Shown in pieces: positions 17,851 to 26,573 of a DNA stretch of 64,000 nt. How positions within the stretch are numbered: position 1 is the stretch's first letter; every line of letters begins with the position of its first letter. Position numbers and translations under genes: made by a program. The DNA comes from Bacteriovoracaceae bacterium UBA6261. GTDB taxonomy: Bacteria > Bdellovibrionota > Bacteriovoracia > Bacteriovoracales > Bacteriovoracaceae. The notes under the pieces were generated by a model. It had not been told where the DNA came from, did no database searches, and saw only the letters and a list, made by a program, of their open reading frames with translations. The DNA lies in contig DJVH01000001.1 of the NCBI GenBank assembly GCA_002440825.1, forward strand, positions 3,392-67,391. Direction: 5' to 3'.

Positions 17851-18723
17851 ATGAGACACCTGCCGTTTCTTCTGTTATTTTTGCTCGCTTTCCTCTCTTG
17901 TAAAAAACAGGAGTCGGGAACTCAAAGTTCATCTGCAGGCCCGAATTTAAGTGGAAATTCATGCTATATCGGGAAATGGCCCTCAACTCCTGTCACATTG
18001 AAAATGTCTTCTGAATTTACAGGAGATTATACCAACGTCGATATCGTTGGTGGTCTTAATCCATTGGAGCAAATGGCCAAGGTCTGGAACACGGCCACAA
18101 CCCCTACAACTTTAATTAACTTGCCCTTTCCTCAAACAGCGACAACCGGGTTTAGCTCACTAAGCAGTTTCCGCGATAATGAAATTGGCATTTATAAATC
18201 CCACACCTGGTTTTCTGGAGTTAGTTCAAGTGCTCTGGCCATCACGCAATTTTATGGCATCGTCAAAAGCGATCCCAATCTCCTGGGAACCTATATCGAG
18301 CTGACTCACGCTGATATCATTTTCAACTATCGCGATTTTAATTCTCAATTCAATTTCAACGGTGGTGCTTTTTATTACGATGTACCAACAGTTTTATTAC
18401 ATGAAATGGGCCATTTGCTTGGACTCTGCCATGAATCAGTTCAAAGTTCTATCATGGCACCTAACTACGCAACAAAACAGCGAGCTCTTCAGGATTTCGA
18501 TTCAAGAAAAATCAAAGCGCTTTACGTAGACAATATGAATATTACGGCCATGTCCACCAATGGAATTTCAGCAGCACCGGGAACAGAAGTAAAAGGTTTT
18601 GTAGAGCTTAATAGCAACGGGAAATGTCGTCACTTTATCAATGGGAAAATGGTGTATGAACACACCTCTGCTGTGAACAGCTTGCCAGCACCAAAATGGT
18701 ATAAAAACTTGCCGCTTAGATAA
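17851..18723 (+). CDS. Matrixin-like zinc metalloprotease lipoprotein
   Basis: A 290-residue lipoprotein (FLSC, Cys17, followed by a Ser-rich linker) with the metzincin zinc site HEMGHLLGLCH at residues 184-194 and a downstream Met-turn candidate in SIMAP (Met202). The zinc ligands His184, His188, His194 and the catalytic Glu185 are all present. It should be a surface or periplasmic protease tethered by lipid. The fold upstream of the zinc helix (LTHADIIFNY) is matrixin-like. GGAGG lies only one base before the ATG, too close for normal initiation. A GATAAT -10-like box at 17839-17844 places the expected transcription start at or next to the ATG, so the mRNA may be leaderless. Confidence 0.82.
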   Translation: MRHLPFLLLFLLAFLSCKKQESGTQSSSAGPNLSGNSCYIGKWPSTPVTLKMSSEFTGDYTNVDIVGGLNPLEQMAKVWNTATTPTTLINLPFPQTATTGFSSLSSFRDNEIGIYKSHTWFSGVSSSALAITQFYGIVKSDPNLLGTYIELTHADIIFNYRDFNSQFNFNGGAFYYDVPTVLLHEMGHLLGLCHESVQSSIMAPNYATKQRALQDFDSRKIKALYVDNMNITAMSTNGISAAPGTEVKGFVELNSNGKCRHFINGKMVYEHTSAVNSLPAPKWYKNLPLR

Positions 18724-18730
18724 AAAAAAA

Positions 18731-18754
18731 GGCTTCCCGAAGGAAGCCTTTTTT
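18731..18754. terminator. Bidirectional terminator between the metalloprotease gene and rplT
   Basis: GGCTTCC, loop CGAA, GGAAGCC then six T's; nine A's on the left serve the minus strand. It lies after both convergent genes. Confidence 0.87.
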
Positions 18755-18774
18755 ATGTCGAATTTCTAATGAAA

Positions 18775-19122
18775 TTATTTCTTCAAAGAATTTTTGATTG
18801 CAGTGAAACCAGCGAAGTCAGTCGCTGCGATTTCAGCAAGCATTTTTCTGTTAAGAGTAACACCGTTTGCCTTTAGAGCGCCGATGAATTTTGAGTATGA
18901 AGTATCAAGAGTTCTTGCAGCAGCTGCAATTCTGACTACCCATAGTTTTCTCATATCTCTCTTAAGAAGACGTCTTCCGATGTAAGCGTAGTGAAGAGCG
19001 CGTTTTACCGTCTCAGCTGTGTGCTTATATTTTGTTCTTCTGTCAAAGTGGAAACCTTTAGCAAGTTTCAAAACTTTGTTTCTTCTTCTTCTAGCTTTAA
19101 ATCCTCTTCTTACGCGTGCCAT
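18775..19122 (-). CDS. rplT: 50S ribosomal protein L20
   Basis: 115 residues, highly basic, with the L20 hallmarks MARVRRGF, RRRRNKVLKLAKGF and RDMRKLWVVRI and the C-terminal AATDFAGFTAI. L20 binds 23S rRNA early in 50S assembly and in many bacteria represses its own operon. It is the last gene of infC-rpmI-rplT, followed by a strong terminator. Confidence 0.97.
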   Translation of the reverse strand: MARVRRGFKARRRRNKVLKLAKGFHFDRRTKYKHTAETVKRALHYAYIGRRLLKRDMRKLWVVRIAAAARTLDTSYSKFIGALKANGVTLNRKMLAEIAATDFAGFTAIKNSLKK

Positions 19123-19210
19123 TTTTTACTCCTGTAACGATCATTGGGGGAAGGAATTCACTTAGGCCCAAATCTCTGTCTTATATTTTTAGTTTTAGAC
19201 TATCTATGTA

Positions 19211-19411
19211 CTAGAATGCGTATGGAAGCATTCTTCTTACTTTTTCGTGTTCAGCTTGGTGAACTAGAGCTGGACCACCTGCTCTGTTTTTTACTTTTGT
19301 GCTTTTGTGCTCAAGTTTATGTCTAAGACCACATCTGCTTCTTTTCACTTTACCTGTACCAGTTACGCTATATCTTTTCGCAGCTGATTTTCTTGTCTTC
19401 ATTTTAGGCAT
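19211..19411 (-). CDS. rpmI: 50S ribosomal protein L35
   Basis: 66 residues from the ATG at 19411 (MPKMKTRKSAAKRY), the conserved L35 start; a short in-frame extension to 19423 is not needed. GGAG lies just upstream on the minus strand. Basic, with KVKRSRCGLRHKLEHK typical for the family. It lies between infC and rplT; the 88-base gap to rplT shows no separate terminator. Confidence 0.95.
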   Translation of the reverse strand: MPKMKTRKSAAKRYSVTGTGKVKRSRCGLRHKLEHKSTKVKNRAGGPALVHQAEHEKVRRMLPYAF

Positions 19412-19562
19412 GGGAGTCTCCAAAATTCTTAAAATTTAAATGACTTAATATATCGTCGTTTATTATTAAATAACGCAAAATTTAGTTTCGAGTTGGAATA
19501 TTTATCAAAAATATCGTGGGATGTAAAAGGATTTCCTTATTATTTTACAGATATTAGATAAG

Positions 19563-19589
19563 AAAAAGGGCCGTTTTAGCGGCCCTTTT
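19563..19589. terminator. Terminator/attenuator between infC and rpmI
   Basis: GGGCCG (19568-19573), loop TTTTAG, CGGCCC (19580-19585), with five A's on the left giving a U-run in minus-strand RNA. It lies 12 bases after the infC stop, inside the infC-rpmI-rplT cluster. It could therefore uncouple rpmI-rplT from infC or act as an attenuator. The 150 bases between it and rpmI are AT-rich and probably hold a promoter, though I could not place boxes with confidence. Confidence 0.75.
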
Positions 19590-19600
19590 GGTATTCACAA

Positions 19601-20215
19601 TTAATCTTCTTTCTTGTCGTCTTCTTGTTTAGGGCCTTTTTTCACCGGTTTTTTGGTTGAAGCAACGATGGCGATGATACGGTTCCCCATCATTTTTGGC
19701 TCCGACTCAATGACGGCTCCCATTTCTACGATTTGACCGATAATGCTCTTGAATTTTTCCATTCCGGCGTCTCTGTATGACATTTCGCGTCCGCGGAACT
19801 GCATTGAACACTTAATTTTATCGCCGTCGTCGATGAACTTCTGACAGTGGTTAAGCTTAGTTTTCAAGTCACCGATATCGATATTTGGCTTAAATTGAAT
19901 TTCCTTCAATTGAATAACAATCTGCTTTTTCTTAGCTTCCTGGGCCTTTTTCTGAAGCTCATATTTGTATTTACCGTAATCGATAACTTTAACAACGGGA
20001 GGTTGAGCTGTCGGGCTGACTTCAACAAGATCGAGACCTAAATCTTCCGCAATTCTTCTCGCCTCGGCCATAGAAACAACACCGTAAGCATGTCCATCTT
20101 CACCTAGAAGACGGCATTCAGGAATTCTGATTTGTTCGTTAACTCTCGGGCCTTGATTTTTGTTGGAAGAAAAAGAAGAGCGCTGGTACTGGCCTTGATT
20201 CTGATTGTCTTTAAT
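19601..20215 (-). CDS. infC: Translation initiation factor IF-3, probable ATT start
   Basis: IF-3 binds the 30S subunit and checks start-codon pairing. N-domain: NEQIRIPECRLLGEDG; linker: YGKYKYELQKKAQEAKKK; C-domain: KEIQFKPNIDIGDLKTKL and FRGREMSYRDAG. The frame opens with a GTG at 20227 that has no ribosome site. Four codons later ATT AAA (20215) is preceded by GTGGGG with six bases between, giving MKDNQNQ. E. coli infC starts with ATT-AAA too, for feedback control by IF-3. About 204 residues from this start, with an extra Lys/Asp-rich tail (KKGPKQEDDKKED). The start is inferred. Confidence 0.93.
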   Translation of the reverse strand: MKDNQNQGQYQRSSFSSNKNQGPRVNEQIRIPECRLLGEDGHAYGVVSMAEARRIAEDLGLDLVEVSPTAQPPVVKVIDYGKYKYELQKKAQEAKKKQIVIQLKEIQFKPNIDIGDLKTKLNHCQKFIDDGDKIKCSMQFRGREMSYRDAGMEKFKSIIGQIVEMGAVIESEPKMMGNRIIAIVASTKKPVKKGPKQEDDKKED

Positions 20216-20258
20216 ATTTAACCCCACGTGTTTGAGTCTATAACGCTAGACTCTTAAG

Positions 20259-20720
20259 TTATGATAACAGATTTTGACTATAATCTTTTTGCCTGAAAAA
20301 ATGAAGAGCTATTTTTTCCTCGTCAAACACGAGATGAGTCACATCGTGAAGACGGTTTTCTCCGACTCCCAGGGCCTTTCTTATTTTTGCCGATGTCACC
20401 AGGACGGATTCAAATTGCACCGAAAAAAGATCCGCGCCGCTAAAGTCATACACGTATGTCTCCAAAGCTTCCAGATCCATCAAAATCAGCCTGTTTTGAT
20501 CAAGATTGCGTGGAACCCCTACAACTTCCACCATCAGGCTCAGCTCGTTGCCTACGACTTCAAAAAAGGTTTTCCGTCCGACAATCTGAAACTGAGTGGA
20601 GAGAGCAATCCATTCTTTTAACTGCGCAAGTTCAGTCATCCAATCCAAAGGATTGGCAAGTGGCGCCGTTTTGATAAAACGGCGACGGCCTTGTTTCAAT
20701 TTTTTAAGCTGGATGTTCAC
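20259..20720 (-). CDS. Hypothetical protein between plsB-like and infC
   Basis: A 153-residue soluble protein with GTG start, one base after the stop of the acyltransferase gene. It is mixed alpha/beta, with a basic N-terminus (LKKLKQGRRRFIK) and no signal peptide or membrane segment. No recognised family. Tight spacing on both sides (1 and about 31-43 bases) places it in the guaB-plsB-infC transcript. Confidence 0.7.
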   Translation of the reverse strand: MNIQLKKLKQGRRRFIKTAPLANPLDWMTELAQLKEWIALSTQFQIVGRKTFFEVVGNELSLMVEVVGVPRNLDQNRLILMDLEALETYVYDFSGADLFSVQFESVLVTSAKIRKALGVGENRLHDVTHLVFDEEKIALHFFRQKDYSQNLLS

Positions 20721-20721
20721 G

Positions 20722-22566
20722 TTAATTTAAAAGGTTGATGGAAAGCTGGCTCGAAAGATCGGATTCGATTTTCGCCAGAGCCTCATCCAGTTTTACCTGA
20801 TCGGCCACGGTGTAAAAGCCCGCATTGGAATCGACAAGCTTTGAGTGAATAAAAAACTGCAGTGAAGATTTAGAAAGCGGAACAGAATAACTTTCGGCGT
20901 ATTTAATAATACGACGAAGTTTCTTTTCGGCCTCAAAGACTTCTTTGTATTTTTTAAGGAAGGTCTCCATTTTGAAGCCTTCTTTGTAATCTTTAGTCGA
21001 TAACTCTTTCAAAGTCAGACCGCAAACATAATACGCTTCAAGCAGGTAATTGAGCGAACGGGCAAAGAGCCCTACTTTTTGCAGGATCAGGTAAAGTTCC
21101 TTGTGAGAGAGTTCCACACATTCTTCCAGTGTCGTCACAGGTCTTCCGATAGCATCGCTGACGATATCAAGTGTGAGATGGAAAACTTCCTTCACTGTCG
21201 GAAGATAGAATTCATGAGTCAGCTGTTTTCTTTGAGTGATAAAATATTTCTTCAGGTCTTCGACAGTCGAAATATGTCCTGAGAAAAGATTCACCCATCC
21301 CATATGCACAATCCACGGAACAAGGAAGTGATGAAGAATGGTGTTTTTGAAATAGAGAATTTCTTTACGGCAATCGTCTTTAATAGAATAGAAAACGTGC
21401 TGAGTGCTGGTATTGCCGATGACTTCAACTTTTTTGTTTCCAATCAAAATATCAATAGAGCGCTCAAGTGATTTTTCCAGATGTTCAGGGGTAATGGATT
21501 CTGTAATCGGCACATTGAATTTTTCACAGTAAGCAACGATATGACGGGCCTTCGTCAGAATTTCTTCCCACTTCAGCGCTCCAGACGCTTCATCGAGAAG
21601 AATCATCGCGAGAAGCGACGTCGGGGTCACGCGCATGTTCTTGCCGACTTCAAGAAAGCATTCAAACGCAAGTTTTTGCGTCTGCGTTTTTAAATCTGAT
21701 CCACTTTCAAGTGTCTCAGGAGCATCAACAGGTTTCCCCAGGTTGATGTGAACATTTCCAAATTGATAAGAAAGAAGTCTAACCAACCCCAGAACCTGAG
21801 TAGCACTTTCCTTCTTCTTTTTTGCACCATCGAGTTCTTTGGCGAGCGATTTCTGTTCTGGAACGTATTCGTGAACGATAGAAACCGGAATAAACTGCAG
21901 CGGTCTTCTCTGCTCTACCGGAATAGCTGCATGCGCTTCAATCAGCATCTGATAAAGTCCGTAGCGCGGGGGAAGAAGTTTTCCCGTGCGCGAACGCCCG
22001 CCTTCAAAGAAAAACTCAATGGGATTTCCTTTGATCAGCATATAGTAGAGATAAGCTTCGAGAGTCAGCTTATAAAGAATATCATTGGCAAAAGTTCTGC
22101 GGATGAAAAAACACCCCGAACGTCTGAACAACGGTCCGATCGGAAAGATATTGAGGTTATTTCCGCCTGCCACAAAAAGCGGCGACTGATATTTTTTAAA
22201 GTATACGTAATTGATCGCCACATAGTCGGCGTGGGACTGATGATTGGGAACAAGAACAATGTTTTTTTCTTTGGAAAGTTCTTTTAAATCAAGTCCGTGA
22301 TCGTTGAAATTAATTCCGTCGTAGAGTTGGGAAAGCGAAGCATCCAGAAATTTTTCAAATGTTTTTAAAAACGGCAGCGAAAGTTCCGCTCTGATTTCTT
22401 TTAAATTCTTGAGAGCCTTTTCCTTTTCTTCTTCTTTATTGCCGACGCGGTCGCGCAACTTTGGATAGCTCAGAACAATTTCTTCCATTTCTTTGAAGTT
22501 TTCAAAGAGGTGGGGAATTCCGCCGAAAAGTTCAGTGACTAATTTGAAGCCGGATACTTTAGGCAT
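20722..22566 (-). CDS. plsB: Glycerol-3-phosphate acyltransferase, PlsB-like
   Basis: A 614-residue acyltransferase that would attach the first acyl chain to glycerol 3-phosphate in phospholipid synthesis. Motif I HQSHAD (109-114, catalytic His and Asp), motif II GCFFIRRTF (151-159), motif III FFEGGRSRTGKLL (186-198), motif IV FIPVSIVHEY. Shorter than E. coli PlsB (about 807), but the C-terminal helical part is long, unlike PlsC or PlsY. A dihydroxyacetone-phosphate acyltransferase cannot be excluded. Its ATG overlaps the guaB-like stop by one base (TAATG). Confidence 0.85.
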   Translation of the reverse strand: MPKVSGFKLVTELFGGIPHLFENFKEMEEIVLSYPKLRDRVGNKEEEKEKALKNLKEIRAELSLPFLKTFEKFLDASLSQLYDGINFNDHGLDLKELSKEKNIVLVPNHQSHADYVAINYVYFKKYQSPLFVAGGNNLNIFPIGPLFRRSGCFFIRRTFANDILYKLTLEAYLYYMLIKGNPIEFFFEGGRSRTGKLLPPRYGLYQMLIEAHAAIPVEQRRPLQFIPVSIVHEYVPEQKSLAKELDGAKKKKESATQVLGLVRLLSYQFGNVHINLGKPVDAPETLESGSDLKTQTQKLAFECFLEVGKNMRVTPTSLLAMILLDEASGALKWEEILTKARHIVAYCEKFNVPITESITPEHLEKSLERSIDILIGNKKVEVIGNTSTQHVFYSIKDDCRKEILYFKNTILHHFLVPWIVHMGWVNLFSGHISTVEDLKKYFITQRKQLTHEFYLPTVKEVFHLTLDIVSDAIGRPVTTLEECVELSHKELYLILQKVGLFARSLNYLLEAYYVCGLTLKELSTKDYKEGFKMETFLKKYKEVFEAEKKLRRIIKYAESYSVPLSKSSLQFFIHSKLVDSNAGFYTVADQVKLDEALAKIESDLSSQLSINLLN

Positions 22567-23627
22567 TATCTCACTCCGTGAGGCTTGCTTTCACTCATTC
22601 CAGAAGCAGTCATCTGAATGAACAGGGCGTTTTCGCTCATCGCCGGAATATTGTCGACACCAAGGTAAGTCATTCCTGAACGGAGACCGCCCATCAATTC
22701 TTCGATAACGTTTGCGACACTTCCTTTACAAGGAATCATTGTCGATTCACCTTCTGCGGCCATTCCTTGAGGCATTTCCCCTCTCCATGAAACCTGCGCT
22801 GCTTTTGAGGCCATTCCGCGGTACTGCTTCATGCCCCCTTTTAGTTCACCTGGAGTTTCAAGAGTTCCGGAAACGAGAGATCCAACCATAACAGAGCTTG
22901 CTCCAGCGGCCAGTGCTTTTACGATGTCGCCCGAGTTTTTTAAACCGCCGTCGGCGATAACCGGAATATTATGTTTTTTAGCGACGCTTACAGCAAGAGC
23001 AATCGCTGTCAATTGCGGAAGACCGTGGCCGGTGATGATTCTTGTTGTACACATTGATCCAGGACCGATACCAACTTTTACCGCGTCTGCGCCTCTGTCG
23101 ATCATGCGTTTGACACCGTCAGCAGTGGCGACGTTTCCTGCAATAACGTCCACGTGAGGATATTTCTTTTTTAAGTAATCGAGAGTTTCCATCATCATTA
23201 TGGAATCGCCGTGAGCAATATCAAGAGTGATGATCTGAACCCCGGCATTCACGAGAACGTCCGCTCTCTTCATTCCTTCTTCTTTAACACCGATACTTGC
23301 AGCGATAGGTGTTTTAAGGTTGTGTTCTTTTAAATATTTTTCAATCGACTTCACCATGTCGACTTGTTCCTGCTCGTTCATGAAACGGTGAAGTGAGCCG
23401 ATACCGCCGAGGGAAGCCATTGCGCACGCCATTTCGGCTTCGGTGATTGTATCCATGTTTGCCGTGATCACCGGAAGATCGATGGTATGATTTTTGGTAA
23501 TTTGCGTTTTTAAATTAGGATGTTTTCTTGATGAGATTTCCGAGTAACGAGGAACTAACAAGACATCGTCAAAAGTCAGTCCGAGGTGGCGGTTTAAAAT
23601 CTCTTGGGCGGTAAACATCAGTTCCAT
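22566..23627 (-). CDS. IMP dehydrogenase / GMP reductase family protein without CBS domains
   Basis: A 353-residue (beta/alpha)8 enzyme. The active-site loop GIGPGSMCTTR has the catalytic Cys193, and ADGGLKNSGDIVKALAAGA is the phosphate-binding part. There is no CBS pair, so the size fits GMP reductase (about 346). Yet the C-terminus, MGGLRSGMTYLG and SGMSESKPHGV, is IMPDH-like (SGAGIQESHPHDV type). The flap AAEGESTMIPCKG lacks the Arg-Tyr pair of IMPDH and looks closer to GMP reductases. Either activity is possible: IMP to XMP, or GMP to IMP. GGAG lies nine bases before the ATG. First gene of the plsB-infC unit. Confidence 0.82.
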   Translation of the reverse strand: MELMFTAQEILNRHLGLTFDDVLLVPRYSEISSRKHPNLKTQITKNHTIDLPVITANMDTITEAEMACAMASLGGIGSLHRFMNEQEQVDMVKSIEKYLKEHNLKTPIAASIGVKEEGMKRADVLVNAGVQIITLDIAHGDSIMMMETLDYLKKKYPHVDVIAGNVATADGVKRMIDRGADAVKVGIGPGSMCTTRIITGHGLPQLTAIALAVSVAKKHNIPVIADGGLKNSGDIVKALAAGASSVMVGSLVSGTLETPGELKGGMKQYRGMASKAAQVSWRGEMPQGMAAEGESTMIPCKGSVANVIEELMGGLRSGMTYLGVDNIPAMSENALFIQMTASGMSESKPHGVR

Positions 23628-23728
23628 TTTCTTCTACTCCAGTAATTTTGTGTGACATAAAAAGATAAACTAAACCACTCAGTGGCGCAAACTTAATGCA
23701 TTGCCTGTCGCGAAATAGACTTGAAAAT

Positions 23729-23992
23729 TTAGTGTGTCGTAAGTTTGGCAAAGAATATCGGAAGGAGAATATAAAGAATCACGTCGCGGATCAGATAGAA
23801 GAGAAAGAAATAAACAAAGGCCTTTGGGCCTTTCTCCCACAATTTTTCCAGCCCGAGGTACTGGGCCTTCTTGCTCATGGCGACCATGAATTTGCTTTTA
23901 CCGTAATGGCGAAAGAAAAAACTGATGGAGTGATCCACCTTTTTATCAAAGGCCAAAAAAGTTTCCTTTAGAGGAGCGGGAATGAGGTTCAT
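23729..23992 (-). CDS. Small membrane protein, unknown function
   Basis: 87 residues: an amphipathic, basic first half and one long hydrophobic segment (AFVYFFLFYLIRDVILYILLPIFFA, about residues 58-82) with an internal Arg-Asp. The composition looks like a genuine membrane protein, but no ribosome site precedes the ATG. A 91-codon frame on the other strand covers the same DNA. The minus-strand reading is preferred for its membrane-protein character. Confidence 0.5.
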   Translation of the reverse strand: MNLIPAPLKETFLAFDKKVDHSISFFFRHYGKSKFMVAMSKKAQYLGLEKLWEKGPKAFVYFFLFYLIRDVILYILLPIFFAKLTTH

Positions 23993-24133
23993 AGGGCGAA
24001 CATATCAGAGAATAGTCTCGAGAAAAAGCTGATTTTCGTTAACTTTTCACCTGATTAATCTCTTGTATAAAAAGTACCGGTTTCTACATTTTTATGACAC
24101 TTCTGTGGTCAAAACTCGCTAAACTCAGCGCAT

Positions 24134-25063
24134 ATGATCGATAACTTAACCGTAATCAACTTAAAAGCTCAGTCAAAAGTCCGCCCTTCTAACGGCGAGG
24201 TTTTTGTTCTTAAGACCTGCCAACGCACTCTTATTCTGGGTTTCGGGAAGCTTCCTTTCTACCATCTCGAAGATCAAAATGATATTCGCGATATGTATAA
24301 TGGACAGCAGGCCTATATTTTTCTGCTGGAAACGATTTGTGGACTTAAATCTGAAGTTCTGGCGGAATATGAAGTTGTGGGTCAATTCAAAGAAGCTTAT
24401 CAGCAATATACTCTTTTGCCGTTTAGGAAAAATCACATAATGACTCTGATGGAAAAACTGTTCCAGGATTCCAAAAAAATCCGTACAGATTATCTGACAG
24501 AGATCGGTCAACTCACCTACGCTGGTATTGCCAGAAAGCTTATTCACTCACGTTTTTCTGACGGCGATGTTCTCATTGTTGGTTCTGGCTCTCTGGCCGA
24601 AGATCTGGTGAAGCTTTTAAAGAAAAAACACCGCGTGTTCATTACAGCGAGAAACTCGGAAAAAGTGGCAACGCTCGCCATGGAACACGGACTGGAAATC
24701 ATCGCCTGGCGCGATTACGCCATTTATAAAAAATTTAATTCAATCGTAAATACCATCGGAACAGAAGAGATTCTCTTCGATGAAGATTTCTTTCATTCCT
24801 GGAAACAGTCCCTCCCTACAAATGACCGTGACTCAAAGCTCTTTATTGATCTCGGCTCTCCGTCTGTGATAAATACTCACTTATCGGAAGCGGATGGGGT
24901 GCTACGTCTGGAAGATATTTTCAGACAGAGTGCTCAGATGAATATCGAGAAAATGGAAAAAATTGCGCGCGCGAAAGTGGCCATCGTAAAACTTTGCGAA
25001 AACCGCCGCCACGCTTTTTCTTTAAGTCACCCATTTGTATGGGAGGAGTTGCAACTTGCCTGA
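24134..25063 (+). CDS. hemA: Glutamyl-tRNA reductase, short divergent form
   Basis: The first committed enzyme of C5 haem synthesis, reducing glutamyl-tRNA to glutamate-1-semialdehyde. The catalytic Cys29 lies in LKTCQRT (family: STCNRTE). GLKSEVLAEYEVVGQFKEAY is the conserved QILGQVK block, altered in wording, and VLIVGSGSLAEDLVKLL is the NADPH-binding motif. At 309 residues it is about 100 shorter than usual: the N-terminal domain is trimmed and much of the C-terminal dimerisation domain is missing. Position at the head of a hem operon secures the call. The last codons overlap the start of hemC. Confidence 0.85.
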   Translation: MIDNLTVINLKAQSKVRPSNGEVFVLKTCQRTLILGFGKLPFYHLEDQNDIRDMYNGQQAYIFLLETICGLKSEVLAEYEVVGQFKEAYQQYTLLPFRKNHIMTLMEKLFQDSKKIRTDYLTEIGQLTYAGIARKLIHSRFSDGDVLIVGSGSLAEDLVKLLKKKHRVFITARNSEKVATLAMEHGLEIIAWRDYAIYKKFNSIVNTIGTEEILFDEDFFHSWKQSLPTNDRDSKLFIDLGSPSVINTHLSEADGVLRLEDIFRQSAQMNIEKMEKIARAKVAIVKLCENRRHAFSLSHPFVWEELQLA

Positions 25064-26573
25064 AAAAACTAAACGCCAATATAAGATTGGAACGCGAGGA
25101 AGCCTCCTTGCTCTTACTCAATGCAATCAAGTCAAAGACGAACTCGAACGCTTAACCGGCGATGAATTTGTTTTGGAAATCATCAAAACTCAGGGAGACA
25201 TGATTCAAAATGCTCCTCTGTGGCAGCTCGACGGAAAAGATTTCTTCACCAAAGAACTGGATGAAGCTCTTCTTTCAGGCCGTGTGGATCTGGTTGTTCA
25301 CTCCTATAAAGATTTAGGTTCTGTCCGCCCTGATGGAATCACTCTGGCGGCCGTGACGAAAAGAACTTTCGCCAATGATATTCTTCTCATCAAAAAAAGT
25401 ACTATTCCTCTTCTCAAAGACAGAAAGGAATTTATTATTGGCACATCGTCTCCAAGACGAATGGTCAACCTTGAAAAAAATCTCGCTCCTTTTCTTCCGC
25501 TCGGAGCGCACTTAAAAGTGACGCCGAAAGTTCTTCGCGGAAATGTGAACACCAGAATTGAAAAATTAAAAAATGATGAATTCGATGCCATCGTTCTTGC
25601 TCTACCGGGCATTGAAAGACTTGCGCTGACTGAATCGTCCCGCCTTCAGCTGGAATCCCTGCTTTCCGGAATGACTTTTATGATTCTTCCGCAATCGGTC
25701 TTTCCTTCATCGGCCGCTCAGGGCGCTCTAGGCATTGAATGCCTGCAAAACCGCACTGACAATGGCGAGCTGTGGAATAAATTGAAAAAAATGGAAGATA
25801 AAACTACGGTTGAAGAAGTGTCGCGCGAGCGCAAGGCCTTCAATCAGTACGGAGGCGGATGCCATCTCGCTGTCGGTATCAATGTCAAAAGCATTGATGG
25901 CTTTTATCTGCACAATCACCGCGGCGTTTTAAATGATGAAGCAGTCTCCATCACTCGCCTTGAAGGCAGAGATCTTCCTGAATTTTTCATGAAGCCAAAA
26001 GTTTTTCATGGCCTTCAAGGTGATGACAAACTCGTCAATAAAATTGTGATCGATGTTGAAGTGAAGCATAAACATGTTTATGTCACCGGCAAACACGTCC
26101 TGCACGTTGTGAAAGAGCAACCGGATTCGCTTTGGGCGGCCGGGGCCAAAACAATGAAGGATCTTGCGGCCAGAGGTTTCTGGGTCAACGGTGCTTCAGA
26201 TTCTCTTGGCGATGATGAAATTGCCCGTCTGAGAGCGGGAAAAGCCATTTCCTTAATGGTCAATACATCAGAAGAACTCGCGGTTCTCTCAAATGATCTT
26301 GGCACATCAACTGTGGGCAAAGTCATTGAATGTTACACTCGCCGTCTGGAAGAAAAAACAACTCCGGAATTTGATGAAAAAATCAATACGACCGATGTCT
26401 TTTTCTGGGCAAGCTTTTTCCAGTATCAGGCTTACGTGGCAAAATATCCTCAGATCATCAAGCGCATTCACGTTTGCGGACTGGGAAAAACCTATCAACA
26501 TTTTAAAGAAAAAAATATTAACGTTCTTCCGGTGGCAACAATGGAAGAATTTAAAACTTGGACTCAATCATGA
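25056..26573 (+). CDS. hemC: Hydroxymethylbilane synthase fused to uroporphyrinogen-III synthase-like domain (HemC-HemD)
   Basis: A bifunctional-type protein of about 505 residues. N-terminal HemC polymerises four porphobilinogens: GTRGSLLALTQ, HSYKDL (catalytic Asp near 86), GTSSPRR, LRGNVNTR, and GGGCH with the dipyrromethane-bearing Cys269. From about residue 340 a second domain resembles HemD, the ring-closing synthase (RIHVCGLGKTYQHFKEKNINVLPVATMEE is the typical C-terminal block, core GLGKT). The HemD resemblance is weak, as usual for this family, and rests on position and length. The TTG at 25056, seven bases after GGGAGGAG, is the likely start; an upstream TTG at 25035 has no such site. 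It overlaps hemA by eight bases. Confidence 0.85.
   Translation: MPEKTKRQYKIGTRGSLLALTQCNQVKDELERLTGDEFVLEIIKTQGDMIQNAPLWQLDGKDFFTKELDEALLSGRVDLVVHSYKDLGSVRPDGITLAAVTKRTFANDILLIKKSTIPLLKDRKEFIIGTSSPRRMVNLEKNLAPFLPLGAHLKVTPKVLRGNVNTRIEKLKNDEFDAIVLALPGIERLALTESSRLQLESLLSGMTFMILPQSVFPSSAAQGALGIECLQNRTDNGELWNKLKKMEDKTTVEEVSRERKAFNQYGGGCHLAVGINVKSIDGFYLHNHRGVLNDEAVSITRLEGRDLPEFFMKPKVFHGLQGDDKLVNKIVIDVEVKHKHVYVTGKHVLHVVKEQPDSLWAAGAKTMKDLAARGFWVNGASDSLGDDEIARLRAGKAISLMVNTSEELAVLSNDLGTSTVGKVIECYTRRLEEKTTPEFDEKINTTDVFFWASFFQYQAYVAKYPQIIKRIHVCGLGKTYQHFKEKNINVLPVATMEEFKTWTQS

Noticed and set aside
21748..22287. Plus-strand 179-codon frame inside plsB-like gene
   Set aside because: Antisense shadow of a gene with intact acyltransferase motifs.
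23696..23971. Plus-strand 91-codon frame
   Set aside because: It overlaps the minus-strand membrane-protein frame, has no ribosome site and its product shows no protein-like features.
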